Source: Lycocorax pyrrhopterus obiensis (taxonomy: Eukaryota; Chordata; Aves; Passeriformes; Paradisaeidae). Taken from it: DNA of 64,000 bases. Shown here in pieces: positions 22,401-37,400 of this stretch. Under the pieces are notes generated by a model, which worked only from the letters and a program-made list of their open reading frames with translations, was not told the DNA's origin and made no database searches. A program made the position numbers and the translations under genes. The DNA lies in assembly GCA_014706295.1 (NCBI GenBank), contig JACSVZ010000004.1, positions 7,288,465 through 7,352,464 of the forward strand, read 5' to 3'. Position 1 is the stretch's first letter; every line of letters starts with the position of its first letter.

Positions 22401-25400
22401 ACCTACAGCAATGCCCAGGTGCACGGCGATGTTAAATCCCACTCCCTCAGCTCAACATCTGTTGCCAGAGTTGTAACTCTGTGCTCAGGGCCTGGACAAT
22501 CCCCAGCACAAGCAATGCCAAGAATCACACTACAAATCAGACAGCAACTGAAACACAGAATTGTTCCTTTTTACTTTTTCCTTCCCTCCTCCCTTGGCTA
22601 CAGCAGCTTCAGCACGCTGGAAAGCAGCTGACCTTTATAAGGGACTCGAGTTCATAAAGAAAACAAGGCTGCCCCACTCCGCAGTCACAGTGAGGGAATT
22701 AGAAGGATCCAACAGGAAACAAGAGAGAAATCAGTCTGACATAAAGGGCTTAAAAGTAGGGAGTGAATAAAATAAAATACTTGTAACTAACTATGCCTTT
22801 CCATGCAGCCAAGGCCACTGAAAAAGGGCTCCTGTTTCAAGCTGGTTTTATGAAGCTGTTTGGTCTTTGGGAATAAGTATGTAAGTTTCACTAAATTGCT
22901 TCTGAGATAAAATTCCAAAGCATGCCGAGTCACACATGTGGCATTCAGCAGGATCTGTCAGAGGAGCTCCACACACCCATTTCATCTCTGTGTTTCACAA
23001 GGGGTCTTCCAAGCCTTACCATTGCCTAGTGTCCTTACATCCACATCTTCTCTTCCAGAGGAACTAAAATTAAAGCCTGTAACAGATTTGAACAAGGCAG
23101 GTGAGCTTTAATTTTACATTTTTAATATTCTCTACAGCTTTTAAAATGCGAAATATTTTCCTTCTAAACTTGTTTGCAAAATCCACTTCAAATCTATTTT
23201 ATAAACCGAAGCCTGCACTACACAAACTGTGAGAGTTCCTGTTTATTCCCAAGTTTCTTGAAGAGCACTCCCAATTCCTTGGCCTGAATGAGGCTGCTAC
23301 AACCAGACTAACATATCCACTGGGAGGAGAGGAGGGGGAAGTAGCAGGTTTTTTTCCAAACTAATATTTAATGCAGTTTTTCCTTGGGCCTTCTATGTCT
23401 CTAATTCCACATCTGTTAGGTGGCAAATGATGGGCAGTGATTATTTCATCTGGATAATCCCTGGATAAGCATTTAGCTTGTGGAACTTTATACACTGAGG
23501 AAAATAAATGAATCGAGGTAAGAAACATGAAGGGGTCAAAAGCCAGGCAGATATTGTGAAATACCTGTGGCAAAATCCTTCTTGGTACAAGTAATTTATG
23601 AATTACCAGCTGTTAAGGAGTTTGGTTAGGCAAAAACACTACCAACATGAAACCAACATATTTGCATCATCAGATCCACTGAAAAGCTACTTTAGCAGGA
23701 TAAAAGGATCTAATTACTCCCAGATCACAGCTAAATAAAGTTTACAAGCTTTGACTTGGAAGGATAAGAGAGGGATAAAGAAATATAGTTTTTTCCATTA
23801 TACTCCCATATTAAGTGGGTAGCTGCCAAGAAAAAATCTTCTAGTAATGATGAAAAATATGTATGGTAGGAGATCTCCTAAATACTTACTGTCTGCCTTG
23901 AATTCTGCCATTAGATGCTCTGAAATCAATTCTTCCACTGAAGACTCCAGCTTCCGCTCCCCATCGATAATCCAGGGAGTCTGAGGTAAATTCCTGGAAT
24001 ATTTGTTGTATCTTCCTGGAAAAAAACAACCACAGTACTTCAAATCATTCTACAACCATGAGCAAAAGCTGCACTCTTGCACAGCACATTTAACTTTCAC
24101 GGGAGCTTTGTGAAAATAAACTGACAGGCTCGAGCTCGTTTTATGGCAGGAGCATTACACCAGCACTATGGAACACACGTGGCTTGGTTTTTGATTTGGA
24201 TTCAGAGAGTCCAGGAGAGTGGCAGTAGCCAGGATGGCCACTTAGGATGGACTCGGGGAGCCTGTGCCTGCAGTCCTGCCTTCAGGAATATCCCTCCTGT
24301 TTGAAATAATCCAGGTTCCAAGCCAGTTCTACCATTGTCTGAAGGCTTAAGAAAAGAAACCCAAACTAAAATGCTTTGGTTCACTACAAGGAACACCGTG
24401 CAAGGAGCAAAAAGTCCCAATAATAAATGAGGAGGAATGGCAGGAGTCTTGAGAAGGTGCCATGTAAAGAGATTGGCATCCTTGGATGATTCCAGGGATG
24501 TTTTCATGGCACCTCCATGACAGGCTACAACCAAAGAACAAGCCTGACATGGATGACCAACATGAGCTTTTTTATAGACAGGTTTGATAAGAACTGAAAA
24601 TATTCCCAAAGCAAGGAAATAATTCATAAAGGCCAAAGAGCAACCCCTTGCTTAAACCACTTTCAAGCTGAAACCTCGCATAGAGAAAATAACAGAGTTC
24701 GGAGTAGCTCGGCTCTGTGCATTTCTCTGTACCTCTGACATCCCCCGGGGTTTGGAGTTTTGTATCATATTTTCCTATACTGAACAATGTTTCCTTCGTG
24801 CAGTTCAAGCTGCAGAAAAAGCCAGACAAACAAATGGGGAAACTGAGTAACCCAGTTTCACTGGGGCAAATAATGAAAGTAGGATGACTCATCATTCAGA
24901 TGCAGCCTCACACTGCTAAATTCTCTTTCCATAAAATGAAAAAAGAAGAAGGTGGTTTGCTTTTTTTCTTTTTTTTTTTTCTCAGCTCCCCGTTCTAATA
25001 ATTTTAACTTTTGATCTGAACAAGAGGAGGTTTAAAAAAACAGAAGGTGTTTCTCGCTTTGACAGCCCCTGAATCCTCAAAAAAAAGTTGGGGTGGGAAG
25101 TGATCACTAAACATCAAAGGTAAGGTCAAGAGGACAATGTTGTGCTTACAAATTAAGATCCCATCTCATTTATTAAACGCAAAATATCTGCACTGCACTC
25201 AATAAATTCTATTCTGGATTTAGTTCTTCAAAAATGAAACACCTGCCTGGGTTTTTGTTTGTTGGAGCAAGATATAAACTATAAATGACAAGAGCAGTAT
25301 TAAATGACAGGCAGAAAGCAAGCCCTCTGTTTTGCTGTTCATACTGTTGAATTCTGATAAAACTATCCAAAAAAAGCACCCTAAAATAAAACTGTGTGTT

Positions 25401-28400
25401 TGGAAAGGCCTAAAAGGAGCTGGATATCTTGGATTCACAAAAATGTACATCTAGCTGTCTAATCAGTAATTAAAAATAAGGAATGGTTATATGCAGAACA
25501 TCAGCTACGCCGCCATTCACCTTTGCACTTTTTCATTTTCCATTTCTCTATATTCAGGATTTTTATCATCACAGTAGGTTGGATTTAAACTGCAGGTTGG
25601 GTTCTTTTTAATTATAATCAGTTTGCATGTATTTAAATAAGTTGTTCATACAAAGGACTAGAAGAAGGGCAGATACTCTGGCAGGCAGATGATAAAAAAA
25701 GTCAGAACATCTCAACGCAGGGACACCCAAGTGTTGCTGCACTACCTGTCTCACCCAAACCTCTATAAATCCCATTAAGATTTGCAGTTTTGGATGGGAC
25801 AATATGCAGAGAAACCCAGATGGTGGAAACCCCTGAATCCAAATCAAAACCCAAGGAAGTGAACAGCACTGCTGGGAGCTTGTTGGTGTGGAGGTGCCTT
25901 TCCCAAACCATTATTCCGAGGGGATCTGTAATGTCTAACTTTTGACAAAATAATATCTTTAGCAGAGGTCAAATATAATTTCTTTCCCTTTCACACCACT
26001 CTTGGATAGAGCTGGATTTGTTTCTTTGCCCCCTACACTTCATTACAGGAATTAACAAACAGCAAGAATCCTCTGGGTCTCAGGGCAGTGTTACAAAGTT
26101 CTCTTCAAGACAACACAGCAGCAAATAAATGGATCGCTTTACCAGCCACAAAAACTGCACCATTATTGCACTGAATTTCCAGAGCATCACAGAGCTTCTT
26201 TGGTGAACTTGGAGGACATGGAAAATGCCTGCATTAAAAATAAAAACAGTGTAAAATATATTATCACTACCAGAACATGATGGAGCATCACCAGAGCAGT
26301 AAAAAGTGTCAATTTTTGGCTTCCCACCATGTGTGATTTTTACCATATTAACAGCACTTGGTGTTTTCCTAAAACTCACCTCCTAACATTTTGGAAATAT
26401 GGGAATATTTCTTGTAAAGGGAAGTTTACCTTACAAACTCTAAAGTTCAAAATAATCATTTTAATTAAAAGGTCAGGAGTGATTTTCTATTGCCAGAAAG
26501 AAAACATGTTTTAACCAGTAAACCAACAGAATTTAAACAATCAAAAGTTCTTTTAAAGCCACCCTACCACTACTTACCCACTGACTATTTTCCTGCCCTC
26601 CCTAATTCTATGCAAAAGCACAGTACTAAGAAATAGTTTCAGTGTATACTTACTTGAGAAAATCCTCTTCTTTTATCTTTTCCAGGGCTTTTATAACTGC
26701 CATTCTGGTGAAAACAGACTGCACAGTGAAATAAAAAAATGAGTCAAGAACTAAGAAAAGCGAAGAAAGGATATGCCTAAGGAAGAAAAAAGCACTGAAA
26801 CTGACACTGTGCAGTTTTGTCACTGCTCACTTGGGAGCCCAGGTCCAAATTTGCAAAATAGTTTAAAAACAGAATCCTAAATCCATGAACAGAAACCTAA
26901 ACCAGCTTCATTTTCAGGAGTTAAAAATACCTGAGCCCCACCTTTTATGTCAGTGACAGCAGGCAGGTAGTTCAGCTGAAAATGAGCCTGTTGAGTAGGA
27001 ATCTGTTTCTGAAGTTCAAAAGTTGCTTGATTCTCAGAACTAAGGGCTCTGAACGGTGGGGCTGGGCAGTTCCTCCTGTGCAAAGCAAGCAGCTTCCCAC
27101 TCCCAGGCTGCAGCAAAAGCAGCAGTGACAGTGCAGCAGGAGCAGGAGCCACGACTGCCAAGCTCTGTGCACAGCCAGGTGCTGCTGGGGGAACTCCAGT
27201 GAGAATTTATGTTCCTAGGACAGGAGAAACAAGTGTTGTTACAGCTGAGCTGAAATCCTGCTCTGGAGGACAGGAGAAGGTCTCTAAATGAAGCTCCTAA
27301 TCAAAGCATGGTCAGGTCTTGAAATCTACCCAGCCTGCACCCGCTCTCTCCACAGCCTGCTCCACTCTCAGTTCCCTCAAGGTAAAATGTTCTTTCTTGC
27401 ATCTCCTCTGAACTTCTCATTTCAGCGTATTCCTGCTGTGTCTCATCCTTCCACCACGCTCTGTGAAGACCAGCCTGGCTCCCTGCTCTCGACCATCTCT
27501 TTTGGCACTGGCAGGAGATTCAGCTGGATCCTCCCCAAAGCCTTCACCAAGAACCTTGGAGAAGTCCAGGTTCCTCAGCCTCTCCTCCCAGGCATGTGCT
27601 CCAGTCCCGGGACTGCCCTGATGGCTGGCTGCTGAATTTCCAATTTAATGGTGTCTTTTTTGCAAACTGGATTGGGGATTTGGGGAAGAAAAACACCAGG
27701 TCACTGTTTGAGACAATTCAAGTCTTGGCTCTAAACAGAGTTCCAGGGTGTCTTCAGGAAAGCTGCTCTTTGTCCTTCTAAGCATAAATTAGAGATAATA
27801 ACACTTCCCTTCCTCACAGAACAGATGAGCTGGAAAGCCCTGCAAGCAGCAGCAGGTTTAAATAACTATCTACACAGACAGCACAGAAATTTTCCCTCAG
27901 AAGCCAGTTTTTACACCACTTCTCTGATTAACACAGCCCTTGAAGCCCAGCTTCTTTGTGAGGACGGACCTCTGACAGCTCTTCAGAGCTGGTCTTTTTC
28001 TTTAGATTCCCCTACATTTTGTTGCCTGTGTGGCTTTAACAGCCAGGCCCTGCTGGTTTAGCTCCTTATGTGGGATTTCCCCCTTTTAAAGGACAGCAAT
28101 GCAGCAAGCAGCGAGTTACAACAATACAGCCCTGCAAAAAAAAGAGTGGCGTTTATTGGTCAGGTGGAGTAGAGTCAGCAGAATTCCTAGGCCAGACTCT
28201 GCCTCTGCCAAACGTTGGCAGACTCTTCACCAGAAAGAATTAAAGGCCTTGCAATGGCTTCTGACAGAAGTTACTTATTCTGCCTCTGATCACATCAACT
28301 TGTATCAGTTTCCCTCCGACCGGTTTTTTATCCTCGCATGTCCCCTTTCCCGCCAATGGTTGTGTGCGTGCTCAGGGTCTGCAACAAGTGGCAAGGTGCC

Positions 28401-31400
28401 TTTCCTTTCCCCCCCTCCTCCAGAGGCAGACAGGATAAAACCATCCTGTATGTATCCCGGCTTTCATTCAGATCAGAGGACATGAAAACTGCAGTGTGAT
28501 CATTTCCCTTTTGGCTGCAGAGTCTCATCTTCACAATGTGACTTATCTGAACTGCTTCACCCACAGAGAGCTTGAGGATCATCTTTTATGCTACTTTTAA
28601 TGCATGACAATCAAATTCCTAGGTCTTAAGGGAGGTATTTACAGAGAATATTCCTAAAATTATGGCCTTTAGACAGCCTGGAAAATGAACGACCTAAAGA
28701 AAAGCACCAAGCTCTTGGTTTTCCTCAGCTGAGAATTGTGAAGTGAATAAAGGAGACAACTTTATTTTCAGACAATTGAAAACTGGAGAGCTTTTTGATG
28801 AAGGAAAACCAGACACTGAGCACTGACTGAATACCCAGATAAGTTGTAGCTACTGCTGTGAAATTCTGAATGTCAGAACAGAAATACAGTGATGGAGATC
28901 TTACCTGTTTGTTCTTCGCTGGTTTGAAACAGTCTGGGCAGGCTGTGGCTCTAAACAGAGAAATGAAAATTAGCTGCTCCTCTTGCAGAGAAAGAAACAA
29001 ACAGACACACTCACAAGCACAGCATGTAAATGGTTTTTGTACCCATACATCCAGTGTCTCACTTCCACAGCTTAGCTCAGAGCAGATTTTCAAATTCCCT
29101 TTATCCTAAACCACAAATGGTGCAAGGTGTGCCTTGCTTGATCCAGAGAAACCATGGACAAAGCTCTCTTCTTCTGCTCTGGCCAACACCACCGTGTCTC
29201 AGCTTTGAGATGGGCTGGAAAAGCACACAGCAAATTTAGCTTTCAGTCCTTTCCAATCCTTCTCAATAAAGGCCATGTTTAATGTTTTAAGTTCTAGGCA
29301 AGATTTGCTGACACCTTGAAACCTGTACTTGCTGCTCTTAGATAATGCCCACTGCAAACCTGAGATTCAAACTGTCCCTTCTGGAGAGGAAAATCCAATT
29401 TCCTACTGAAAAAGTAGCACCACTTGTGCTTTGCCTGTTCAAAAGGAAACTATTGGCTGTTTCACGAAAGTGAAAGCGAAGTCAGTGAAACACTTTCTGA
29501 GTAGTGTAGAGGAAGTTGCTCTTCCTACTAGTGGTTTTCCATGTATGCAGAGATGATTTCTGGATTTCTGTGTATGCAGTCAGAAATATTTCTGACCTCC
29601 AACCCAATTTACCATTTCTTGCTGGTGCTTTTCAACACCTCTGTATCTATTTTCAGACTCTAAGGAAGCAGGTTTTGCAGTTTCTATACAAACAACTTCC
29701 CTGGCCAGTCTGCGACACAAAGCAGCGCCAACTCCCCTCTTGCAGAATTTCAGTATCACCTCACCCTTAAATATCTCCAAATATGAATTGGAGAGAGCCA
29801 ATCCAATCTTCCATGTCAAACCATGGGTCATTTCTGCACAGCTACCTCCACACAACTGTGTAAGAACAGGAGAGAAACCGCAGATGCCATGCTTGGAAAT
29901 CCAATCCAAAAGTTCTCCAGGTTGAGACAAAGTCCTACTTTGCTTCCATAAAAATCATGACTGTCACTATTCATGTGACAATTGCCAAATTGATCATATT
30001 CACATTGAAACCAAAGCACTGCCTCAGAATGTGCCCAGAGCCAGCCACTCACACAAGCAGAATGCCTTGGCACCTCAGGAACCACCGTGTAATTAAATTA
30101 GGTAAGGTGCTGTTACTTCACAAAGTGTCTCAAACCTTAATTGCTGCTTAAGTGTGCTACAAAGAGAAGGCAAATAAAGGGATATTGTCAGGTCACATGG
30201 AATAAACCTGAGTAATTGGAATGTGGAATGGAACTTCTTTACAGCTTTCACCTCTACAACTGCTCTGCTTGGAGCACTAACACTGGCACCATAGCATGTT
30301 CAACATCAATATTCCTGAAATGCCAGAAAAGGGATGGAAGGATGAGCTGAAAATACCAGGGAATAGGTTTCAGATGAAGGAAGTAAAATTACATAAATGA
30401 GAACAAAAGGGTGCAGGATCCAGAAACACTTCAGTTCTTACAGGATTGAAGGTACCATTATTTAGAACTGTAGTTTGGCCCTACAATTTTCTCCCTCTTT
30501 TGCCCAGTCTTGAAGAAGCTGGAAAGGAAAGATGTTCAGCAAACACTGATTAGCATTGTTCCTAATACCTGCTCCTTCCCAAGCGTCCATTCCCTCATCC
30601 CCCACCTCAATACAAAGGAAAGATGCAGTTGTGGAAAACCAAGAAGGTGGTGGATTGAGCACTCAAAGATCACAAATTGCCAGAAGAGAAATCAGGAAAT
30701 AAATAAAAGCGGCGAGAGAAATCTCCAGTCTCAAGAAGTGAATTCACGATTCAGCAGAGACATCTCTGCTGAGCCTCTTTCTGTGCTAAGATTGAACTTG
30801 CAGTAGGTGCAAATTAACAGAGTGAAACTTTAAGTTTTCCAGGAAGCACCAACAAACAGGAAGAGTGACCTTAATTATCCAGAATATACTACAGCTAGAT
30901 TTTGAGAAATCAGATCAAATGGCAGCTAAATTCACAGAACTGTTTTGCTTCTTTGTGTACAGCAGGTGCCCTACTGGCCTAGAGGCTGTGTGAGGTGGCC
31001 GGGGAATTTCTGTTTGTTTTCATCAACCAGCTACATTGGATTTGATACTTTAGGTTTTAACTTTTAACTCACTTCTAAGCCCTCCCTCCTGTCCATGTGT
31101 CTTACAAGAGCAGGATGACCTCAAAAGATTCCCCACCTGCAGTTACATGGTTTGAATTTTTAAAAATGATACAGGGAATGACTTTGAGAAGGGCTGAAAT
31201 TGAACAACTCATCTCCTTCCAGCTCAAATCAGAATTCTGGATGATATTTTTTTTATTGGCATCAAAGAGCAGAATTAACCAGAGATGGTGTAATTTCAAG
31301 CTCTGCAACTTTATGTGGATAGGAGGAAATCCAGATGCAGGCCACATTCTAGTTTATAAACACTGCATATTGTCCTCTGTAACAAATCCAAACCAACAAT

Positions 31401-34400
31401 ATTGCACAACATTTAGATAAAGATCTTTTGTTACTTGTAGAAAAACTTACAGGAAATGGCACTCCTCGTCTGTTTCTGGGTGAGCAAAGACCACGCTGAC
31501 TTCAAACAAACTCTAAATTAAAAAAAAGAAAAAATAACAAGAGAGTGGTAATAGTTTTTTAAACAACCAGGCAGGATATTCTCAAGCACTCATATTGCAG
31601 TTTCAGGAAAACAGTAGAGACAACAGAGACAGTAACCCATTTATTTCTGTTTAAAGACATTAAAAGGTGTGCCAGAGCAGCACTTGCCTTTCTGAAGTCA
31701 CTGAAGATGATGTGAGAGCACTTCACAGCCATGAGTGACCTGCAGTGGTCCCACCCTGTGCAGGGCCGAGGCAGAGGCAGCCAAGGCTCAAAGCCTATTA
31801 CGGTCACTAAGCCCCAGAGCCCTCCCGGGAGTGCAATACAGATAAAAACCCTGCAGTAGTCACCACTGTAACATTTTGTCAGGGGCTTCCTTTGCAATGC
31901 CTGCATGGCCTTGGGGCAAAGAAAGGCAACACATCCTCGTGGATTGACAGCTAGCCCAGGAACTCCAGCGTAATCTCAATTCTACCCCCAATTCCCTCTC
32001 TGGCCTTGGGCAAACAACACTCATTACTTGTGTTACTCAGATACCAGAACACCTCAGGAGGGCTATTGAAAAGATTGGCTAATATTCAAGTGCCTTGTAG
32101 ATAAAGGGCACGAGAAACACAACTTTTATGGTACAGGGATGTCTGGAGTGGCTCAGTGCCTAAGTGGTGTAGAGCTTTTGCTAACTTGGTGTGTAAGAAG
32201 TTTGTTTCTTCCTGCATCATCTTCAGAGTAACTGAGTGGGTTTTTTCTTCACTAAGACAAAAGGGATGCTTTCAATTAGCACTCCTGGGAAAACACAGCC
32301 TGTAATTATTATGGAAGCTGACAAATCAACATAAAGAGTCAATGAATCTACTCCTGGGGTCAGTGCTATGGCTGGTGACAAGTAAAAACTACACACAGCC
32401 ACGACGGCAGAAATTTTACATTCAAGATGATGCAAGGTGCTTCTGAGTTAGGCAACACCTGATGGCCATGTGCAGTCAATGCCTTTCAGAAAGATTTTAA
32501 GGATATTAGTCAGAATCTGCAAGTTGAAAACAGTTTGAAAGAAGCATTTCTGTTGCCTACTTTGGGGTATTGCAGGTCCCAACAAGCCCATTTCTAGTGC
32601 TCATTAAAGTGAACAAGGGCCAGTCTCTCCTCTTTCAGTTCATTTCAGAAATATATTTTACCCACAGAACCTGAACAACTGAGCTCCCAGAGCAGTAGCA
32701 AGCATTGGCAGTGACAGGAGAGCAAGGAAGGAATGTGTGAGCATTCCTTAGCCTCTGCAGAACAGGGATCCTGGAACAGGAGACAACTGGAAAAGTCTCA
32801 TTAACAGAAGGAGGATGGCAGCACAAGAGATTTAGCACAAGCCTGTGGTGGTTTCAGAAGATGCAATGATCTGTGTGTACAAAAATGAAGATTGGGCCCC
32901 TCAGGACTCACACTTGGAGATCTCTGGTTAAAAGAATTTCCCCCGTGCTCTTCCCTACAGTGAATTTAGGAGCCACTCAACTTGTTTCTCTCTTAATAAG
33001 GAAAACAGGATAGATTTTTATTTCCCCACCATGTGTGTAAGTGTATAAATATACACACACAAACACATATGAGAAAAGAATTAAAAAAACAAAGAAAAAA
33101 GCGTTCTGCTATTTATACAAGACCTTTCCATCAGCAGGAACACCCAACTCTTCTGACAACTGGGGATGAATAATCCACTTATAAGCTTCTTTCAGCTGAA
33201 CAATGTCATCCTTTGGCAAGGGAAGGCCCAGATTTCTGAATCACAAAGAAATAATAACTTGCACAGGGGTCTGTCAAAAATAGATACATGACATACAATA
33301 TTTCAAGACGAACTTAAGTAACTACTGCCAAGTAAAACAGATGCATTTTTTTTCTGTGCACTGAGGAAACTGATGCCAGAGCTTCCTGGGAGATCAAAAG
33401 TTGCAAAAGTCTTTACAGAGGCTGCCCAGAGAAAAGCTGAGAAAGAGAGAGATGCATTTCAAACCACTTGTTTGGGAGCTTAGAGAGCAAAAGAAACCCC
33501 AAGTAAGGTCGAACCAGGGAAAAAAGAAAAAACCAAACACACAAAACCCAGCTGCCACCTTATTCTTTGTAAGCATCAGGTAAACTGGGCTATAAAATCA
33601 ACATTTTTATAGACAAATGGTGTCTGTATGAAGCGTTCTTGTGAGACAGACAGACAGACAGACATTACTCACCTCATCTCCTTCTTCACCCCCAGCCAAG
33701 CAGCACGCTGCAGGTCACCAGCCATGCCCAGGGAAAAGAGCAAAAAACAAAAGCGAGTGAAATTAAGGCTCAGAACTCCCAACAATGTGAGAGACTCCTT
33801 GCGAAAGGAGAAGTGTTTTAAAAACTCATGACTAAAAGGAGGGGCAAAATCAGGAATTTAGCTTTTGCTTCAGAAGTGGAAAAATGGAATTGGTGTTTGT
33901 TTTTATTTCTAAGACATCACTTTGCTCTTCACCTCAAATCCTATCTGGCTTTAAAAAAAACAAACAAGAGGCTTCATTAAACACTTTGGAACTTGCTATT
34001 AATACTGTAACTACAAAAAGACTCTAAATCATCAGTTCTCTTCCATACAGAGAAATGAAAAAAAAAGTGTCTAAATGAATGGTAAATGAAAGCTGATTGA
34101 CATAAATTAATAAAACCCCAAATTCAGCTATCTTCCATTATAAAAAAGAAAGAAATTAAAAATATACTTGGTCTTATGGTAATCCCAGAATTACCCCCTT
34201 ATTTAAAGCACACCTCTTAGTTTAGGAGAATAGGCTAAATATGGAAAAGGTGAGGAACAGAGGGAATAATTCTAGAAATCAGAGGGAGCTTTTAGTACAA
34301 ATGCTCGAGTTCACTAACAATTAGTACAAAGAGAAAAACTCCCCTCAAAACTTCCTACAATGAAGCACAGCAACATTTTCAGTTCTCCTCTACTAACAAC

Positions 34401-37400
34401 AACTACAAAATACATTAGGACTGGCAGGAAACCACTGAAGTAATTGAGCCTGTGTCGCCATCCTCACTGAAGATGAATTCCAAAAATCAAGTTGTTTGAT
34501 TTGAAACAACCACAGTGAAACAGTTTTCAGTCTGTAGGCTGCAGACTTTTAAATCCCTTCCCTGTCTTTCATTCCTCATATATAGTGCTTAAAGAATAAC
34601 CTCCCCCAAACGCTGCTGGAAGAATCACTGTCCATTGTCAAGGAAATAATTCTAAGGAAGAGGTTTGAGAACAGGTCTCAAACTTCAGGAAGCAGGGCCA
34701 GGATCACATGGATATCAGAAGGAGCCCCATCATAGATCCCTTTTCCATGCTGTTAAGGAGCTCAATCAAAAAAAAAAAGTCTATTATCCTTCCTTTGGTA
34801 CACCTAAAAGAATGAGGGAACCCTAAAAACAGTGCTAGAAATTAAGAGGGAAGAGGGATGGTGGAGAGAGGACATGGACTTTGTTAGATCCATGATACAC
34901 AAACCCCCACACTGCTGAACAAAACAGATGCAGTTGTAGTGATGAAACGCTGTTTGCTCAAATCCACCGTGATTCATTATCCTGCATTTGTAGACAGTAT
35001 GAGTAAGGCTGCTTCACTTGAAGTATATTGTAATCCTGTTTGCATAATAACCCAGATAAAATCATAAATAAAAATAGCTTCAATTGAAATTCCTTGAACG
35101 TAGCTTTGAACCAGAGGATATGACAACCACAGAACTGGGCCTAGGAATCTGCATTTGACAAATGCCAATTGACAAAGAAACCTCTCCCATGCCTTGATTT
35201 GGAGCACATGCAGGGCTGGGGCTCAGTGGGGTGGCTAATCTCACTCCTCTTCCCTGTTTTCTGGGGATAAAACTACAAAATAGGCAAAACTTCTGCATGG
35301 GAGCAGCTATGCTAAAATGAGACCACAGGTCAAATTTCATCTCCTCTCTCTCTTGACTTCCAAGCTGAAAGAGAATTAAAGAAATTACTTTCCCCCTTCA
35401 ATTAAGGGGAAACAATAGAGGGGGGCACTGCAAGCACAGAAGCCAAAAGATCCCAAATTCCAAATCGCATTCAACCACCAAGCCAGCCAAACCCCTCCAC
35501 TCTCTCCCAGCTGTACGTGGAGCAGGGGATCAAATCCCTCTACTTCATAATTGCTTCATGTTGGCGAAGTGGTTTGAAAATGAAAAATGCTCATTACAGA
35601 GCTGAAGCCTGCAGGGCAATGCTGAGCAGCAAACACATGTCTGGAATACAGCAGCTCAGGCGCTGTATTGATTACGAGCTGCAGGATATTATTCTGGTGC
35701 TATCTGAGGGAGCACAGTGGCAACAGTTGAAATACCATGTGCAGTCCCAGCCACAGCGTTGTTTGAGTGCATTAGAAAAGAGCCTGGAGATGGGGAATTC
35801 CAGGATGAGGCACAGGCAGCCCTACAGGGAGTAATGACTACAGATGTTATTTGCATCAATGTCCTTGCAGCAAGCACCAGGATGATGGATCACGACTGAG
35901 ACCACAGACAGAGCCAACAGTCACCCTTCTGAAGGGCACGACTCACTTCATATTCCAATAGAGTTGTCTGACATAAACTTGGGACTCCCGTGTTTATGAT
36001 TTATTTCAATCAAATCTCCTGCTTGTGGAAGGAGGCAATTGCTTCCTTGCATCACAGATACAAATACTATGCAAATGTAGATTTTATGTCCCGCTCTTCT
36101 CCAGCTCCTCTCGTACATTTTAGGCTTGGCAGGATGACAACTGTCATAACTAAATGAGTCGAAGGTAATACTGAAAGGCAGTTTCTGATTTTTTTTGTTA
36201 AAAAGATGATGGAGAAAATCCATGTGTCACACCGGAGGGCAGTGGGAGAGAGGCTGCCTTTGGGTGTCCTTTGATGATAGGATTACACATGTTCTTGTAC
36301 AGAGCAGGTCAAAGAATTAAAAGCAGAATTTAACAAACGGCCTCTTTTCAGCACAAAGCATTTTGAGATATTCTGATATCTGATTTTGATATTTTCAGAC
36401 ATTTTTACATATTGTATTGCTGCTTTTCTGTGGCTGTAAAACAGGTTCTCACTGATTTTTTTTTTAAGTGATAAAGGGATAGGAGGTAAATAAACCCCTG
36501 TGATTTTGAAAGTTCTTCCTCCACCATCACCCCTTTTCACCCCTGCAGTCGGAGCACACAGCTGCTGTAGCATTTGGCAAGACTGGGGGCATGGAATAGA
36601 AGGGACAGCAGGAACTTCTTAATCCAAACCTTCTCCCAGTCGAACCAAAACTGCTTCCAAAGGGAACAGATCCGGTTTTGGAGCTTCCTACTCGCTCATT
36701 TCATTCCATCTATTGATTTGTGGGCCCACAGCACAACTCTTACTCCCTTGGCTGTCCCCAGCACTGCTGCTTTGCTGGAACACAAGGCCCAGGCAGTGAG
36801 GACATCCCTCACCTGAACTGCAACGCAACACCACCCTCTACCGAGGCTTCCTGCAAACACCAGGTGCTCTTCGAACAGCTTACACCAGGCTTAAAGCTGG
36901 AGTAAAACTTGGTGAAGTCTGACCTACGTTTGGGGTTTCCCACAGCACCACAGGCATCCCAATACTCCCCTAGCCTGAAAGTGCTTTTTGACACGTCTCA
37001 CTTTATAGAGGCATCAAAAACCAAAATGGGAATCAGGGCAGTTCACCCAGCCAGAAAGAACAAAGCAAACACACCAATTATCAATTTAAGATGGGAAGTA
37101 GAGAATCTTATGTTCCAGAAGATTTAGGAGTAGAATATTTGCCAGCTGTTAGAGTGGCATTTGCCCAGGATGCCACAACTAACAGCACAAATCAGCACTG
37201 CACGTGCAGTAGATTACTTAACAACCTGTGTGGGAGCAGAGGAGGCCCCACCACAGCTTTACATATAAATCCAACACCATCCTCGCTTCTTTCTGCCATG
37301 TTCACTGAAGCTTCCACCACTCTTAACTGCAGCAGGCACCTCTTGCACAGATTCACACGCAGCTCTTTAAAACATCACTTTCGCATCAATTTTAGAACGG

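Noticed and set aside
24202..24636. 144-codon sense frame in a PUS10 intron
   Set aside because: No domain, no splice match to PUS10 phases, not recognised; may be chance.
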